Part shown: piece after piece, positions 33,949-47,015 of the stretch
Numbering within the stretch: the stretch's first letter is position 1
Layout: each line of letters starts with the position of its first letter
DNA from: Lobosporangium transversale
Taxonomy: Eukaryota > Mortierellomycota > Mortierellomycetes > Mortierellales > Mortierellaceae
Direction of reading: 5' to 3'
DNA length: 64,000 bases
Assembly: GCF_002105155.1 (NCBI RefSeq)
Contig: NW_019028982.1
Span: forward strand, 952,501-1,016,500
Program-made: the position numbers and the translations under genes
The notes under the pieces: model-generated
The model's database searches: none
Seen by the model: the letters and a program-made list of their open reading frames with translations, nothing else
What the model was told of the DNA's origin: nothing

Positions 33949-33950
33949 TA

Positions 33951-34087
33951 GATAGAGAGTAGAACGCTAGATTTTATTTATTTTATTTTTAGTTTTCTCG
34001 GTCAGAAGGAATAAAAAGAGGTCACACATATGTCCCATGGCTACTCTGATAATGAGGATAGTGCGTCCTTCGTAGCACTTCCAGATC
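33951..34087 (-). repeat. DIRS right inverted terminal repeat with extension
   Basis: Complement of the left repeat: CTAGATTTTATTTATTTTA, CTCGGTCAGAAGGAATAAAA, TCACACATATG. It then extends CCCATGGCTACTCTGATAAT through GTAGCACTTCCAGATC, the part matched by the second half of the ICR. Sequence beyond 34088 is WD40 coding DNA. Confidence 0.9.
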
Positions 34088-37000
34088 ACAATTAGGTGAA
34101 TATACTATCTGGCAAATCTCGTCATCCCAGTCTTGTGGTATCAGAGACTTCTCTCTTGTTGTTGTGTCCCATAACCATGCCGCCTCACCTCTAATACCAA
34201 TTGCAATCCGCCTTCCATCAGGTGAATAAACCAAGCTTAGCACAGCCTCAACAGCATCAAATACACTTTGAAGCACACCAGAATGGGCGTCACACAGGTA
34301 TACTGATCCATCATGGCTGGCTGAGGCAAGATGATGTCCATTTGGTGAGTAAAAAACAGGAACGATGGTACTTGTATGGCCCACCAAAGTGTGAACCACA
34401 ACGTCTCTCCTTATATCCCACACAAGAACAGTACATGTGAAAAGCACGATAGCGATGTGTTGGCTGCCTGGCGAATACGTAAATCTGGCGGTGCATCCAT
34501 CCCCATTGTAAGTCGAATGTACCTCCCATGTTGATGTGTTATAGACAACGATCGAGGCGCCACTGCGATAACTGCTGATGAAAGCAGCAGCCAATGTCTT
34601 GCCATTAGGCGAGTATGTTCCACTCCATGCCCGACCACTTCCTCTAAGAGACGGCCGCTATCCAAACTGTGCACCTGTCATCTTTGCACCACTCAGGTCA
34701 GTTTCACGAAGCCAACAGCTGCGAAGTTTGACCTTTCTCAAATCTGCTCCTTGTAGTTGGGCATATTCGAATACCCCATAGCTGAGATCAGCGCCTGGAA
34801 TTTGAACGCCTCGCAAGTCTGCTTTGATGAACGATTCCCCTGCTAGGATTAAAATCGTTATTGCATTAGTTGCTGCTGTCCGCCACTTTCTATCACTCTT
34901 CGAGAGCTCAATATAGGTATGCAGCTGCTCTTTAAATACAGGCTCAAGGCGGGCACGCTCCTCCAGGAACTGTAGGATAGATGGCTCGTTTATAAAGCTT
35001 TTCCATGCTAGGGGAGAGTCCTCACTTGGCCTGGCTGCATCAACAACTTGCTGGTGCGTCGTTAGCTCCATGGTACCAAAAGTACACATTGGGCCGATGC
35101 TCCACCGATGGGAAGTTGATGCCGCTGCTGCTTCCTCATCGTTTGTGAAAGCATTTACCACTCCCAGTGGCTCATAGATCGCTCGGGTCAAACTGTACTC
35201 CAGAATAGAATGATGTACAAAGTGATACTGGCTGCCTGTACAAACGAGCGGAGAGACTTCTCGCAAAAGGCTTTTCCCATTCTCTCTACTAAAGAATCGC
35301 TCTTTCCATGTACTCTTATCTTTGATTGGAGTGTAGTCTACTACAGGGTTGCCGTTTTGATGTTTATAGATTGCTATAGCCAATTCTGTCAAGTATCTGA
35401 TCTCATTCTGTGCAAAGCCCTCCTCCGATAGTTTCTGGAATATCCGCCTATCCTCCAGTCCTATTGTCTCACTTAGTTGTTTCTCACGCCTCTTTATCCA
35501 CAATTTCATATGCTGGTCATACAGCGAGACGCGCTTGATTTCTGTTTTGGAGATATTTTTATACGAGGCAACCATCTCTGGCAGTATTTCCAGCGAGAGT
35601 GACAGCAAGAATGGATTCTTCACAATGTCCAGTAAACTGGAGGCCGCTTTGATTGCATGCTGGTAGTCCTCCGGTTGCCAAACCGGATCCATGTTAGCGA
35701 TATATCGGTTGATATATTCGTTGACCTGGCCCTTCGAAAATGGAGCGATCACAGCCTCCTGAAATAATGTAGCGTTCGCTTGGTAATTATGGTCCATAGG
35801 ACAGAAGAAGTCAAGATAACCTGGTCTAAGATACTCACTGCGGCAACTAATCACCAACTGAGCTACCCACCCCCCAGTCTGGTTTAGCTGGTTGCTAACA
35901 TACAGGTTGCTAGTTAGTTTACTCTCGTCATATCCATCACAGATCAAGACAAATGAGCGGGTCAGCTTCAGTTCCATGATCTGTGCCTCTGTGAAACCAT
36001 ACTTTTGCAGCTGCTTTGCAACAAAATCCTCCTCTGGGATTTCAATAGCTGGTAGGTCGATGAATAACGGGATTCGACCATGTCTCTTTTGGTATGCTTT
36101 CCACAGAGTACTCTCCAGAGTGCGGTTGAAGGTTGACTTGCCTGCTCCTGCAATGCCTTGGACAAGCAGCACTTTCTGATCCCCGTCCAGGAACTCCTTT
36201 GACTTGCCCATCAACAGGAACAAATCGTCATGGCGCGCTTGAGCATTTGCTTTGGCATATTGTGGGATATAGAAGCTTTGGCCATCTAAGTTATTTATCC
36301 GCTGCTGTTTAAGATGGCCTACGCGTTTCTCGGTATCAAGCTTCTCCTGCACACGGCCAAGCAACGAAGAAGGTACAGATGGAGGTAGCGAAGCAGTGAA
36401 GGGATACTGAATATTAGGTTCTTGGAGACAACTTTTATATAACTCTTGCTTTTTGGCGCCTCCCTCCCTCTTTAGAGTATTCAACAAAGCGTTTGCAGCT
36501 GCGAAGAAAAAAATGAAAAGGATTTTAAAGTAATGAGGTTAATCATTTTACGCAAAATGTACGGACATGCAAGTGGATTCGTGTAGAAAAAAAAACATAC
36601 CCCGTGGACTACCCACCGGCGATGAGGCTAGTTTCCTGAGGACGTGAAGGATCCATTGCTTGATTTGGAAGTAATCCCTATCATTTTTGTATATCTCTCC
36701 AAGAAAAGCAACAGCATCTCGGCGGGTGTCCATGGCCCATTGAGGATCAGATGCAATATGCCCTAGCCGCTGGCATAGTCCCCATTGAAATGCTAGATCC
36801 AGTCGACAAGATACTTTGCACGCAAGAATCTTAAACTTGGCGAGCTCTCCTCTCTGGAGAAGTATGTCAGCTCCTCGAAGCACTGGGTACCATGCTGTCT
36901 TGCGACTAAAGCTGAGAACCTTTTCCACACACTGCTTGAATGTAGCTCCAGTCTCATGTAGCGAGGCTGTGCCTCCATATCCTCGCAGGCTCATATCAAT

Positions 37001-38296
37001 GGTATATATAATATAGAAGCTCTTTCTGAATATTGTTCAGCTCATCGATGAAGACGTCCATATTCAAGCTGCTGACTGCGCTTGTTGTTCCATGTACTCC
37101 TCGAGCCACAGGGAGTGTACGTCTTAGCATTGCCTGCGTCGGTGTTTCGTCATCATATATATACAGCAGTACACAAGATATGGATCTGAGCTGTCTTGCA
37201 GCCTTTTCAGGTAGGCTGTTAGCGGCATATAGGTCTTCTCTCGCTTCAGACCCTTGACTTGGTTATTGACCATAGTATCAAGGACATGTGAGACTGCGAC
37301 AGCAAGGCGGTAGAGGTGATCGTCAGAGTATTCGTGGGCGTCATGTAGGTGTGGGCTAAGTGCGAGGATTCTGGTTAGATCATCCGAGTCAAGGTATCCA
37401 GGCGGGGCATGCTGAATTAACTGAGCCAATCCTTCCAACAAGTGAGTATCCAGTATGGTGTCTTGTCCGATCCCACTAATAAGAATCAAAAGAAGTGTCC
37501 TGAACTGACCAAGATTGAGAGTCGGAGCCAAAGTTAAGGCCTCAGTGATGGTAGCCTCTGTCTTGGCTCCATCGCTAATGAACACCGCGATCATATCTGA
37601 TACCAGGTCACGAAGGCGCTCATGTTCATCCAGATTGCTCGACGTGGCTAACGACCATTCCTGCTCTTGGACTGTGAGGCCTGTTATTGGGATAGGCACA
37701 GAGGAAAGCAAGCCAAGACAATATACGAGGTGACGGTTACTGTCCAGATAAGCGCCTGGATAAGGTAAGTTGTATTTAACGGCCACCCGGGCTACACCGC
37801 GTTCAAATATTCCTAAAGGGAGAGTTACGCTGCTACGGCTTGTAGAGGCCCTTGAAGTTTTAATAGTCTTGTAGAATACGTTGCCTTCTTGTTTGGTGCT
37901 ATCGTAAGCAAAGCTTTTACTAGCGTGATCATCATTTTTGTTTCGGAGATACTGCGTGCATGGGAAATGCTTGAGGCTGAATTGCTCCATTTAATTGCGC
38001 GTTCACAACTCCTTTGAGCATGGTCAGGGTGGCCGAGGCTGTCGAATAACTCGCCAACGTCATTCAGAGCGGCAGCAATTTTCTTGCATAATGCTTCGTC
38101 TGCGTCTGTTGAAGCAGGGCCCGACGCCCTTTGGTCGGGTTGTTGTACCCGTGAGAGAACAACCTCTGCATCGAAACACATCTCCAAAGCAAGCACAGGG
38201 TCCTTTGCCTTTCATGCTTGCTTCAAGTAAATACTGGCGAGGTCAAGGGCCTTTTGTGGCGGGAGTACCCTTTGTCTTGGTTGGCTTTCTAGCCAT
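34088..38296 (-). pseudogene. NACHT-pentapeptide-WD40 (STAND/NLR-like) gene, multiply broken
   Basis: Fungal STAND proteins of this layout are signal-transducing NTPases linked to non-self recognition. Reading from 38296: MARKPTKTKG start, helical N-terminal domain, NACHT with Walker A GIAGAGKST (about 36140), Walker B-like FVLICDGYDE (about 35940), pentapeptide repeats (ADLRGVQIPGADLSYG..., 34660-34830), then about four WD40 units (YSPNGHHLASASHDGSVYL, YSPDGRRIAIG). One clean intron: 36600-36499. Lesions: frame change near 38255, TGA about 38212, frame change between 37990 and 37900, frame change with loss of some 10 codons near 37150, another near 36995, TAG at 34660-34658 between pentapeptide and WD40 parts, and truncation at the DIRS boundary (34088). 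The final codons read into transposon DNA. No continuation is seen left of the DIRS element, so flanking DNA was also lost or rearranged. Confidence 0.88.
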
Positions 38297-38339
<43 letters not shown>

Positions 38340-39104
38340 AAGCCTGTTTTCCCCAAATTGATATGGTTTATTCGAATCACTCGTTAGGCTTGTGTCATCT
38401 GTTATGGAAGAAAAAACCATTTAGCAAAGTGAGTAAAGCTAAACATACTATGAGTACTTGAACCGAGAGAGATATACGAAAATATGGTGAAAGGATGGAA
38501 AGAAGAGGAAGGGAATAAAAAAAAAGGGCGAAGAGAATTGCAAATGGTCAGTGACAAGAAAAGCGAGCAGGAAGCGAAGCCATCATCAGCCGCTTAGTTC
38601 GCAAAATAAGAATAAAAAAGGGAAACAGATGAAACTTCATGCAAAAATGAAAATGTCAAAGCATACTTGAACTTGATAGTCTTCGTTTAATCTCTATCTT
38701 TATGGCGGTAATCGGCACCCAATGGCGCCTCTTTCCGTCAAAGCCTCTGTCTGTGAGAATATTTACACCACTAAGTCCTGACTATAGTGAATGTCCATTT
38801 GACTGAAGGATGCTATGAATTTGGATATCATTGAGCTACGCAAACATGTCATGGTGTGGCCAGTTCAAGAAATTTATTTCAAGAATGGCATTTATCGTTC
38901 AACCAGACATGGAAAAGTGCGATCGCGGGTTATTTCTTAATGATTTTCTCTGAGCAACATCACTTTATGATGGGAGAGAAGATTGATGACTACAAATCAA
39001 GGACAACAAGTTCTCTTTATATCAATGCAAAGGCCACATTGTAGTGTCTTATTTATAATTTTGACATGTCGATGGCTTTATTTGCAATGCAAGCTTTATG
39101 CGGA

Positions 39105-39143
<39 letters not shown>

Positions 39144-39288
39144 ACATGGTATAGAGGGTATCGTTTTCTTTCTCTCTTCTTTTGTATTGTTTCAAGAAAA
39201 GCTATAAGTATACAGGTTGGGAATAAAACATACGAACGAAGACAAACTGGTATACAAAAATAGGAAATGGGATGATGAATGTTTCGTT

Positions 39289-39324
<36 letters not shown>

Positions 39325-39353
39325 GCGGCAATGTGTTTGTTGCTTGGTTGTTG
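38297..39353. other. Intergenic with two long T runs
   Basis: T runs at 38299-38332 and 39108-39139. Otherwise AT-rich with no recognised gene. It would hold the broken NACHT gene's promoter on its left side and the 3' region of the KAR9-like gene on its right. A further T run at 39291-39323 lies near the KAR9-like 3' end. Confidence 0.45.
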
Positions 39354-42300
39354 TTACATAGCAGTGATTGAATCCTTCCTCTGACCCAAAGGTCCAAATT
39401 CATCTTCAAAATTATATGTTGGAACGGTAAATGACAGAGCTGACAGGATGCTACCTGTATTCAAGTTCATGTTCATGCTCATCCATGATGATGCAGATGT
39501 CGTTCCCAATTTCTTCATCTGTTCTTTATGTTGTCGTTGTCGTTGCCGCTGACGGTACTCTTGTTGTTGCTTTTGCAGGTGTTGTTGGAATTTCGAAGAC
39601 GAGAAATCGTCATCGTTGTTGCTGTTGCTGCTGTTGTTACCACTGTGGTTACTGAGTGAACTTGAACAATATCTCAGAGATGCCGATGACGATGACGACA
39701 TGCTTGCCATCAATGCAGAATGAAGCGCAGCAGATGATCGAGCCGCTGTAAACGACGACCCGAACATGGGCTCATACGGTGAAGGTGATCGTCCTCCAAT
39801 CGATGATGATAACGAGGAACCATAGTTATTGTTATTATTACCATTGTTGCTACTCGTGCGACCTCCGTCGTAAAGCGCAGAATAGATGGACGCCAATGAC
39901 GATGTTGATGACGAACTATCTGTTGAGTCGACACTCGAGGTTGAGTCGTTATTCTGCATCATAAGTGGATTGTTGCTATTACTTCCACGGTGTTTCTCCG
40001 TTTCCACCCTTCTTGTGGCCGTTAGCACTGATGCTATGTCCCATAATTGTGCCTTCCTCTGACAAGGAAGATAGTGAGTGTCTGCGGCTGCCATTGTTAT
40101 TAGTGCCATTGTTATGTTTTGAATCCCATGCACCGCTCGAGAGCTGCAGACTACTCCTATTTTTGTTGGAATTTGAGCCAATACCCTGGCCTTGAATAGT
40201 TCCTGCTGCAGCAGATACTGCTCTCTTCTGTCTGCTTGCTGGTGTATTACGGCCACGTGGGTTGATGGGCTTGATATTTGTGACCGAGGTTGAGCGTCGA
40301 AGCGTCTTGGCCCAGTCGATCGTATCTCCTGATGCTGTCAAGTAAGGGTTATTCTTATAATCACCTGTCACAGACAGTGAACGTGATGGAGGAGGTGGAG
40401 GAGGCTTATTGAAAGCTGTGTACCGACGGTTACCGCCTGGAGAGAATGGAGGTCGATTAAACTTGGGAGGAGGTGGGGGCTTTGGAGTAGGGGCACGAAC
40501 AGGTGGTGGAGCTGGTGTTGCTATAAGTGCGCCGAAATTCTCTTCACTCTTGGAGGTAGTAACAATATAGTAACCCCAGGAAGACGTCTGCAATGGGAAT
40601 CCAGGCATGCCAGGTGACTGTGGATTGGCAGAGGGGCACCATGGTCGGGGCTTGTCCCAGACAGGCTTATCAGACTTGACTAGCATGTACTTTCGGACCG
40701 CGGAAGAATCCATCGACATGGATGTCACTAATTTGCCACGCAAGAACCGATGGTGGCTTGGTTTCCAATTGGGTGAAATAGGTCTGGTGGGAAGAGTTTG
40801 TTGAGTACTCACTGTGTTGGATCGTCGCAGCCGAGGGGCAGAGCCCCAGTCGCTATTGCCACTACCAACAAGGGTCTTGTCCTCTGCAGCTTCTTCCTTC
40901 TTGATCAGAGCCACGTTGGCTTTTTCTTTCAATCGAATATGATGGGCATGGAGCTTAGTGCCGATGGTGTCAAGCGATGTCTTGAGATTGGACCATCGGT
41001 TCTTTAAATTTCTCTGACGCTCCAGCATAGCCAGACTAGGGTATAATGGGGAATGGTCCATAGTTGGAGGTGTGGGTGACGAGGCGGTTGAGTTTGAAGC
41101 AGGAGAGAGCTGTGGAGCATCCACAGGAGTTTCAGAAGTTGGCGTTGGTGTAGTAGATGGTACGGTTGCAGCTTTTGATCGGTGCTGGATCTCGCCTTCT
41201 TGAACCCAAAACATATTTTCAATAGCTGGTGCTGTCATGTTCTGCTTTTCGTCCAGTTCTTGGAGAACGGATGAAAGCATTTCCATGTCCACTGGTTCTT
41301 CGGGATCCATGAAAGATTTGTTATGGGTTGGTGCAGATGATGCAGATGATGCAGATGATGCAGACAGCTCAACATGCGCTTCTGCGATATCGAGCATATC
41401 AACGGTCAAAGACTTCCGTAACATGGTATCATCCATTTCGTCTTCTGCTGTTGCTTGAGCATCCAAGGTAGTAAGGATGTTGACACACATCTTGTGGAAA
41501 ATCTCGACAGGCTCCAACATACTCTCAATTTGCTTAGCCATTTTCTCAATCCGTGTCCTCCATCGATCACATTCTTCGAGATCCCGCCAGAGCTGGTCTT
41601 TACGTGTCCGAAAAGCATGCCAGTCCTTGAGCAACTCTCTGTAGAGTTTATGCATTACATATTTCTTTTCCGCAATTGAACCCCCCTCTTGCTGCTTCAG
41701 GTTCCTGCCAGCTCTGCTCTTGAAGAGCTTGCTAGATCGTGTACATTCTGGGTAGGATTTCTGGAGGGTATCGATCTGAAGCGCTAATAATCCCATTCTC
41801 GAGTCTAGCTCCAGCATGTCATTGCTATCGACGCCGGACGTCGTGGCTCGTGCTCGTAATGAGCTAGCACTGTCTTGACTGTTCAAACTGGTGGAGCTTT
41901 CATTCCATGAATTAATATCTTGCAGAGCCAATTCGGCGGTCCGTTGCCTGTCTGCTGCAATGTCCCTCAGGCACTTTTCAAGGATCCCTGTCGCCATCTG
42001 AGTCTGTTCAGTCATGTTACGGACGCTTTGGATCCCATCACGAAGTCGTTGATGCTCTCGAATAGATCCACTGAGGTCATTGACGATCCCACGAAACCGA
42101 GACCATTCACTCAAAACTGTTTCGATCTCTGGACTGAGATGAGCCTGTGAACCATCATCATCCTTCGGTAATGGTGTTGATGACCGTTCAGAAATCGCCT
42201 CCTCCAACTGCAACAAAATCTCAATACTTGATTCTATGGTAGATTCATATTGTCCAAACCCTGAGACAACATCCTGAATTTCAGCTTCGAGTTCTTCATC

Positions 42301-42591
42301 CTCCTCTTCGTCTCTTTGAAATAATTGCTGCAGGGATTGTGGTTGTGATGATTTTTGCTGTTGTGAAGGCGGTTGATGAGATGCTGAAACAGTTTCAAGG
42401 AGAGACATGGCAGCCTTAATCCATGTCAAGAGTTGTTGTGACCCAGAGAGTTGACGCTCTTGTAAAAGATCAATTGGCATTTCATTCTTAAGGATCAATG
42501 TATGATAAAGGACCTTGTATGGCAAGGGTATTTGCTCCAGCTCTGTGACCTCCGCTAGGCCATCTAATCGTGATGATGACACGGGCGTCAT
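39354..42591 (-). CDS. KAR9-like cortical/microtubule-linker protein
   Basis: Main frame 42591-39979, 870 residues. N-terminal half is a long helical, spectrin-like region (LPYKVLYHTLILKNEMPIDL; GFGQYESTIESSIEILLQLE; LDSRMGLLALQIDTLQKSYP; LYRELLKDWHAFRTRKDQLW), resembling the KAR9 domain. The C-terminal half is disordered, Pro-rich (PPPPPKFNRPPFSP; KPPPPPPSRS) and basic, as in proteins that bind EB1/Bim1 and microtubules. KAR9 links actin-based transport to spindle orientation. A 9-bp (GCAGATGAT) repeat encodes SSASSASSA at 41338-41372. The frame ends at 39979, but a Ser/Asn/Gln-rich frame continues at about 40020-39354 (ending FGPLGQRKDSITAM) and looks like the genuine tail, so an unseen intron or one-base shift near 40000 is likely. 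Family assignment is moderate. Confidence 0.6.
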
Positions 42592-45500
42592 GGGTTTTGG
42601 AAGAGTGCTTTGTATTTATAATAAAAGCTTTGATGCAAAAAAAAAAAAAAAAAAAAAAGAGTCGACTGTGCCAGTGTAGCTAGTCTCTCTATCACTCTTT
42701 CTTTTTTAAAAATGTAAAAGCAAGGTGGTTGATGTGATTTTTTTGAATTTCTGGAGCCGAGCTGTTGTGTTTGATAGTCTTGAAGGAAGAGCAGGAGTAG
42801 GGGCAAAGATATGTATTGGTGTGTCTGTGAATGGGTGTTAGTGTGAGGTATGAAAGAAGAAGGAAGTAAGAGAGAGAAAGAGAGGGAGGTGTAAGTTGGG
42901 AGAGCAATGCTGTCAATCCTAAAATAAAACGTTTAGAGCGCAAAAAGGAGAAGTAGGTTAGACTTTTTTTCTTGATGAGAGCATCAAATAATGCCAAAAA
43001 GACGACATGACAGGATGGGTAGCATGGAGTCGATGGAGGGTAGATATCAAGATAGAAAGAGTGAAACAAGGGACAGATTCCCTTGGAGTAATTCTATTGA
43101 CCACAACGCATATCTTATTTGAAAATGTTTGAGACAGAAAGGGGGGGAAAGAGGAGACACCAAAGCCATGGTGGTCATGGCAATGATGATAATAGTGGGA
43201 CAACGGGTGCAAAATAAAAACTTTCTGCCCTCACGATTGACTGAACGTTCACTTGATATTCCAATATATATTATTGGCATGTGCTATTACTTTTTTTTTT
43301 TTTTTTTTTTTTTTTGTCAGAAATACATTGGATCGCTCATTGGGCCAAAAGAGCACCGAAAAATAAATGCAATTAAGCCAAAACTACTTTCGGATAGATT
43401 TTGACAAGAGCAAGACAATTACAGTCCAAGGACAGCTCCGAGGATATGAGAGTGAAGCAGTCCTATTGATATATAAATACACACATAAAGGCCACGAGGG
43501 TAGCTTGTAACATTGCTCTTTTTTTTCACCTCTCCCAGGAATAGGATGCATGAAGAGCTCTCTTCTGATAGTGTAATGCATTTGTAAGATATTTCACTCT
43601 TCCTCCTCCTCCCTCACACCATTTCAAAGGAAATTAAAGAGGCGACAACAGTGGTCATTAAAAATAAATTCATGTGACCAATATTTCAAACAATAGGACA
43701 GATTTGGAAGACAAGAAAGGAACACAGGCTTCCCTTAACATTTTCTGTTGTTCTTGCTGTTGCTTGCTAAGTGATCAATGCACTGCATGTCCATACATTA
43801 TGACATATTAGATGAGATCAATCTTCTTCTTTTTTTTTTTTTTTTTTTTTTTTTTTGGATACACAAACGCGCAAAGAAAAACTCGATGAGATGAAAAGCT
43901 GTGACTCGTCGCTAGTGAAAGAAACAAAGATTGGAAATTCGAATACGCGACCAATAAAAAAAAAAACGCGAGATCAGACCTTTTTTCTCTATACCTGCAC
44001 TCCTTACTCGCAGTCTGAGTGAAAACGTAGGAAGATGAGCATAAAAAAGTGGAAAAAAGTAGTGGCCAAAGGAGCCTTCTCTTTGAGACATTGTGTCATT
44101 ATCATCGTAAGAAAAAGTATAGATGATGTACGTGCGTTTGTAGGTGTGAGTGTGTGCATGAGTGTGAAATCGAGGTTAGAACCGCCAAAAAAAAAAAAAA
44201 AAAAAAAAAAAAAAGGAGAAGGGCAAGAGACTACTATGCCACTATGCTGTAACGCTGCTGTTTTGCTCTGCCCTTACAACTGAAAGAAGGCCCTATCTCT
44301 GAGTCCTCGAGGATTTTGGATTTCCTTCGACCCATGAGTACTCAATGGCTCTTTTAGGCCTGGTGGAGTTTTTTTTTTTTTTTTTTTAATACTTGTCATT
44401 TGTCTAACTCTCATTGCGAACTGTTCTCGTTTGTGCATGGGTAGAAGGGGGTACCATGCATAAATGTGTTTGTGTGTGTGTATATGAATATGTGCGTGTG
44501 CGTGAATGTGTACGCGTGAATAGTGTGCAGTGTGCTATTTTTATTGTTACTCACCAAGGTAGGGGGAGTGCAATGTGCAAGGTTCAATTGATAGAATACT
44601 AGTGGCAATGGCGATAGGAAAACGATAGAAATGGTCGCTTGATGTCTGCTATTGATTAGCCGAGTTGTTTGCTGAATGGAAAACAGAAAAAAAAAAAAAA
44701 AAAAAAAGAGGCTGGCTGTTCAAGTGGTAGGAATCAAATGAGGAATGAATGCGTGAACAAGTATTGGTGTATTGACAAGCATGAGGAAAGAAGAAGTTAA
44801 AGGAAGGAAAACGTTGTGTGAGGTGAGGGAGAGAAGAGGAAGGATTTGGAAGGACGTAGAAAATGAAGAGATAAAGAAAGAAAAGGAGGATATCATTGGG
44901 ATGTTAGGGCCGAAGCATTGGTTATTATTTTGCAGGAATGAAAATGCCAGTGGGGGTGGTAAACATGGCATGGTAATGCATGACACATCGGTACTGCTCA
45001 CTCTTTTTTTTCTGTTTTATTTAATGCATGCCCTACCCACTTTTCTTATTTTTTGTTCCTGTGGTTCTTTTTTTTACTTTATACTTTCAGAGCGTGTGAG
45101 TGTGCGTGTGAGAGGTAAATACGAGTGAGGGGTAGTCATGACAAAACATCTCGACAACAGACCCGATGTCATGATGCATTGGAGCCTAGTCTCTCATACA
45201 CACCCTTTGGCACATGCGACAGAAACAGACATTCAGGGCAGACAGACAGGAAGGACAGACAGAGAGAAACTGTCTGTCCTCTATTGCAATGCAATGTTGG
45301 AGAGTGCGAATACATATAAAATTTGTTCTTTCAATAGATACGGGAGAGGCGAGATGGAAGGATGGGAGGTGTGGATAGGATTGCCATATGATAATTGAGA
45401 ACCCATAGTAAACACAATCTAAGGGGAAATAGACGAAACACGAGCACGCGCTTGTCCTTTTTACCCTTTGCTCCCAACACAAAAAAAAAGACCCACGCCT

Positions 45501-46824
45501 ACGCCACCTTTTGTCACTCCCCTTTTGCGCAGATGTGGGGGGGGGGGGTCTAATTGTCAATTTTGTCATTGCGTTGATTTGGTCTACTTGACTGAAATGC
45601 TTATCTCATTGGAAATTGGAGGCTGTAAAGAAGGTGCTCCCGTTTTTGAAGGTTTTTTAATATTTACCTGTGTGTGTGTGTGACAAAAAACAAAATGTTA
45701 AAAAGATGGGCACTGAAGTAGAATAAGGAGAAAAAGGAATGAGAGAGAGAAAAGAGAGAGGAAGTAGAAAAACGAGCAAGGGTAATGGAGAGAAAGAACA
45801 GGGTTGATAAATTAGAATGAATAGAATGAGAGGGAAGAAGGAAAGAAAGGCACAGGCTGCATACCCTGTTTGGAACACCCTTTGGTTCTTTCTTATTGTT
45901 ACTCCTTAACCCCTTCCAGATCTGTTTGTTCTGTTTATATGGTGTGTTTCGTATGTAGTTGGATGCTCTCTCCGACGGAATATGGTGGTTAATATGCATT
46001 AACTCGATCGTTCAGCATCATTGTCATCTTCACCTTCATCTCTTTATGCAAAAAAAAGAATAAAAAAAAAACTCCTGCGTCTTCATGTGTGCAGTATGGA
46101 TGGTTTGTTGAATTCACTGGTTCACTCAATATATAGTACGTATTTTGAATCATATATATATAATTGATTCATTCATTTCTTTCAAAAGGAAAATTCTTCA
46201 TTATTGGGATCTTTATTCCCCCTGCCACCAATTATTTTGTTCCTGTTCTCCCCCGCCTTCCTCCACAAGGCTCAGTTAAATGTCAAACCATATCATGTCA
46301 TGCCTCAATATTCAATAGACTGTGGACAACTCTATTCTCTTCTAATAAGAACATTAGCCTGCAGAGCCGAGTTGATCCATCTCTTCTGACCTGTATTCCC
46401 TCACTCCGTTGCACTCACTGTGATCGAAAAGGAACACATGTCCTAACGCGTGAACATTACACATTTCTATGCTTAGCGTCAATATTTTATGCCACTATGG
46501 GCGTTTTCTTTCGTATTAAACGCTTTGTGAGAAAGTCGGACCCTTTCTCTTGTGTTCCCTCATGCATTCATGAAGGATTTCTTTTCTTGAAAACTACATG
46601 CGCGTAGGACAGAACATGTGTTATAGTTTCTTGTAGCCCAACAACATTTTTAAAAAGGTACCCTTCTGCATGTTATACTTGCATGCATCCATATCTGTAA
46701 GTACCCACCATTTCCTCTTCCCAGCTATTTCTCTTTTTCCGTTTCTCCCAACACGATTTTACCGACAAGCGGGATCTAATCTTGATATATAAACTTACTA
46801 CCAGCTCCATAGGCCATTAATGGC

Positions 46825-46862
<38 letters not shown>

Positions 46863-47015
46863 CACTAGCCATCCCACTGTAGCCCATACAAGGAAAGAGC
46901 TTTTCCCGCTTCCCCCATTTGAGATGTCCCGCTCTTTTTTATTCTTTGCTGCTATCACCATCCATTCGTCCCTTCTTTCCGTTATAGGAAAAAGCTTGAA
47001 TAGAGTACGAACACT
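42592..47015. other. Gene-poor region with many homopolymers and simple repeats
   Basis: Contains A/T runs of 20-27 bases (42637-42658, 43289-43315, 43832-43856, 44189-44213, 44369-44388, 44686-44706, 46826-46862), a G10 run near 45538, GT-rich stretches at 44466-44520 and GA-rich stretches at 45725-45850. Open frames here lack domains and follow the simple-sequence composition. I call no gene. The left end should include the KAR9-like promoter. Confidence 0.45.

Larger units (their letters stand above)
28291..34087 (+). mobile_element. DIRS-type tyrosine-recombinase retroelement, carrying a nested Tc1 element
   Basis: All structural marks of a DIRS1-like element are present. Left inverted terminal repeat (from 28291) and right inverted terminal repeat (to 34087) are reverse complements over about 70-100 bases. 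An internal complementary region at 32219-32312 joins the complement of the left outer end to the complement of the right outer end, as required for circularisation. Between them lie gag-like, RT/RNase H/methyltransferase-like and tyrosine recombinase frames. The right end has a roughly 35-base extension absent on the left, also typical. There is no target duplication, as expected. A 1601-bp Tc1/mariner element (32348-33948) is inserted between the internal complementary region and the right repeat. Frameshifts in gag and recombinase suggest it is now inactive. Confidence 0.9.

Noticed and set aside
46164-46607. 147-codon plus-strand frame with several cysteines
   Set aside because: No signal peptide, no family, no splice or paralogue evidence.
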